DNA of 5,300 nucleotides, from assembly GCA_003819975.1 (NCBI GenBank), contig RPPU01000354.1, positions 1 through 5,300 of the forward strand. The letters run 5' to 3'. The notes beneath the pieces are model-generated. The model was not told where the DNA came from. It searched no databases and saw nothing but the letters and a program-made list of their open reading frames with translations. This DNA comes from Desulfobacteraceae bacterium (lineage in GTDB: Bacteria; Desulfobacterota; DSM-4660; Desulfatiglandales; HGW-15). Made by a program: the position numbers and the translations under genes. This document shows, in pieces, positions 4,300 through 5,300 of this stretch (position 1 is the stretch's first letter; the number at the start of each line of letters is the position of its first letter).

Positions 4300-5300
4300 A
4301 TGGATATTTTCGGGTGGGTGCAATTATTAATTTTTGTTCTGGCGCTGGCGCTGTTGACCAAGCCCATGGGGCTTTATCTGGCGCGGGTATTGGACAGCCG
4401 GGGCAGGACCGGGCTCGAGCCGGTTTTGAAACCAATGGAACGGATTTTCTATCGTCTTTTGCGGATCGATCCGGATCAGGAACAGGACTGGAAGCAGTTC
4501 GGGTTTTCACTGCTGCTGTTCAGTCTGGTCGGTCTGCTGTTCGCTTATGCGATTTTGCGGTTGCAACATCTGTTGCCGTTGAATCCGCAAGGGTTCGGTC
4601 CGGTTCCGGCCGATCTGGCTTTTAATACGGCGGCGAGCTTTGCCACCAACACGAATTGGCAGAATTACGCGGGCGAAGCGACCCTTTCTTATTTTTCGCA
4701 AATGGTTGGTCTGGTGTTTCATAACTTTGTTTCCGCCGCGACCGGCCTGGCTGTCGCGGCCGCTTTGGTGCGCGGCATTGCGCGGGCTTCGGCCAAAACC
4801 ATCGGGAATTTCTGGGTCGATCTGGTGCGCCTGAATCTTTATCTGCTTTTGCCGCTCTCCCTGGTTTTCGCGCTGGTTTTGGTTACACAAGGGGTGATCC
4901 AGAATTTCAAGGCCTATGACCGGGCGCGGCTGCTGGAGCCTTATCGGGTCATGGTTCCGCAAAAAGATAATGCCGGCCGAGAACAAACAGACCGGCCGGG
5001 CAAGGCCGGCATGACGGAACGGGAACAAGAAACCCAGACCATTGCCCAAGGGCCGGTGGCATCCCAAGTCGCCATCAAGATGCTGGGCACCAACGGCGGC
5101 GGTTTTTTCAATGCCAATGCAGCGCATCCTTTTGAAAATCCGACGCCGCTCTCCAATTTTCTGCAAATCCTGGCCATCTTTTTGATTCCGAGCGGTTTGA
5201 CTTATTATCTGGGTCGCACGGTCCGGAATCAGCGGCACGGCTGGACCATCTGGGCGGTCATGTTGATTCTTTTTTTAGCCGGCATGATTATTTGCTGGCA
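4300..5300 (+). CDS. kdpA: KdpA, potassium-binding channel-like subunit of the Kdp pump (partial, runs off the right edge)
   Basis: The frame is open from ATG at 4300 to the window end, giving 333 codons of an expected 560 or so. KdpA is the membrane subunit of KdpFABC that selects K+ and passes it to KdpB; it has a channel-like fold with repeated pore loops. Seen here are the N-terminus LTKPMGLYLARVLD (19-32), the first pore loop FNTAASFATNTNWQNY (108-123), YFSQMVGL, HNFVSAATGLAVA, and the second pore loop MLGTNGGGFFNANAAHPFENPTP (261-283), all close to known KdpA sequences. The start fits the usual N-terminus, but the ribosome site is weak (GAAAG, 4286-4290). The loop at 204-250 is about 29 residues longer than in the E. 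coli protein as I recall it, and contains a DNA palindrome at 4970-5012. kdpB and kdpC should follow outside the window. Confidence 0.95.
   Translation, partial: MDIFGWVQLLIFVLALALLTKPMGLYLARVLDSRGRTGLEPVLKPMERIFYRLLRIDPDQEQDWKQFGFSLLLFSLVGLLFAYAILRLQHLLPLNPQGFGPVPADLAFNTAASFATNTNWQNYAGEATLSYFSQMVGLVFHNFVSAATGLAVAAALVRGIARASAKTIGNFWVDLVRLNLYLLLPLSLVFALVLVTQGVIQNFKAYDRARLLEPYRVMVPQKDNAGREQTDRPGKAGMTEREQETQTIAQGPVASQVAIKMLGTNGGGFFNANAAHPFENPTPLSNFLQILAIFLIPSGLTYYLGRTVRNQRHGWTIWAVMLILFLAGMIICW
4970..5012. repeat. GC-rich palindrome inside the kdpA coding sequence
   Basis: ATGCCGGCC (4970-4978) and GGCCGGCAT (5004-5012) are exact reverse complements around a 25-base centre, which itself holds the self-complementary CCGGCCGG (4992-4999). 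The frame of kdpA stays open through it, giving roughly NAGREQTDRPGKAGM (residues 224-238). This falls in the extracytoplasmic loop just before the GPVASQ segment that leads to the second pore loop. Confidence 0.6.

Noticed and set aside
4507..5238. 243-codon frame on the - strand
   Set aside because: It is antisense to kdpA, which has strong pore-loop motifs; the translation is rich in Gln, Arg and Pro with no recognisable domain, typical of a shadow frame.

Overview
The window looks like bacterial chromosome from a Gram-negative-type organism. It holds an accessory stretch with two small toxin-antitoxin modules (1-1430), then a potassium-related block on the + strand: a membrane sensor histidine kinase followed by the start of a Kdp high-affinity K+ transport operon (1884 to the right edge, where kdpA is cut off). 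Taxonomy cannot be fixed from this sequence. The intergenic repeats built from three 9-10 bp units, together with a kinase beside kdp, resemble what I know from Desulfobacterota and environmental lineages such as Omnitrophota or Acidobacteria; this is a guess from style only.

Layout. From 1 to 131 there is an upstream region with a 12-bp-periodic GTACA repeat. From 132 to 703 on the + strand lies a Phd/YefM-type antitoxin and a ParE/RelE-type toxin, overlapping by a GTGA. From 704 to 835 is a short spacer between convergent modules, with imperfect inverted repeats. From 1371 down to 836 on the - strand lies a ribbon-helix-helix antitoxin and a second ParE/RelE-type toxin, overlapping by an ATGA; it is preceded by a 31-bp palindrome sitting on its promoter. 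From 1421 to 1883 is mostly non-coding DNA ending in an inverted repeat made of ACAGGATT-like triplets. From 1884 to 3716 is a 610-aa histidine kinase (two membrane segments, helical sensor, HAMP, PAS, HisKA, HATPase). From 3717 to 3900 are three repeat-like structures. From 3901 to 4071 are two tandem 27-codon membrane peptides, the second being KdpF. From 4072 to 4299 is a spacer with a perfect 30-bp inverted repeat. From 4300 to the edge is KdpA, open at the right end.

How it works together. KdpF and KdpA are the first subunits of the KdpFABC P-type K+ pump; kdpB and kdpC are expected beyond the right edge. The kinase upstream reads in the same direction and may sense the condition that switches the pump on, but it lacks the KdpD and Usp domains of classical KdpD, and no response regulator is visible. 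The two toxin-antitoxin modules have different antitoxin classes but related toxins, and should each repress themselves. No complete undescribed system is evident. The most unusual items are the palindrome read through in frame inside kdpA, the cluster of unrelated three-unit repeats around the kdp genes, and the extra 27-aa membrane peptide before kdpF.
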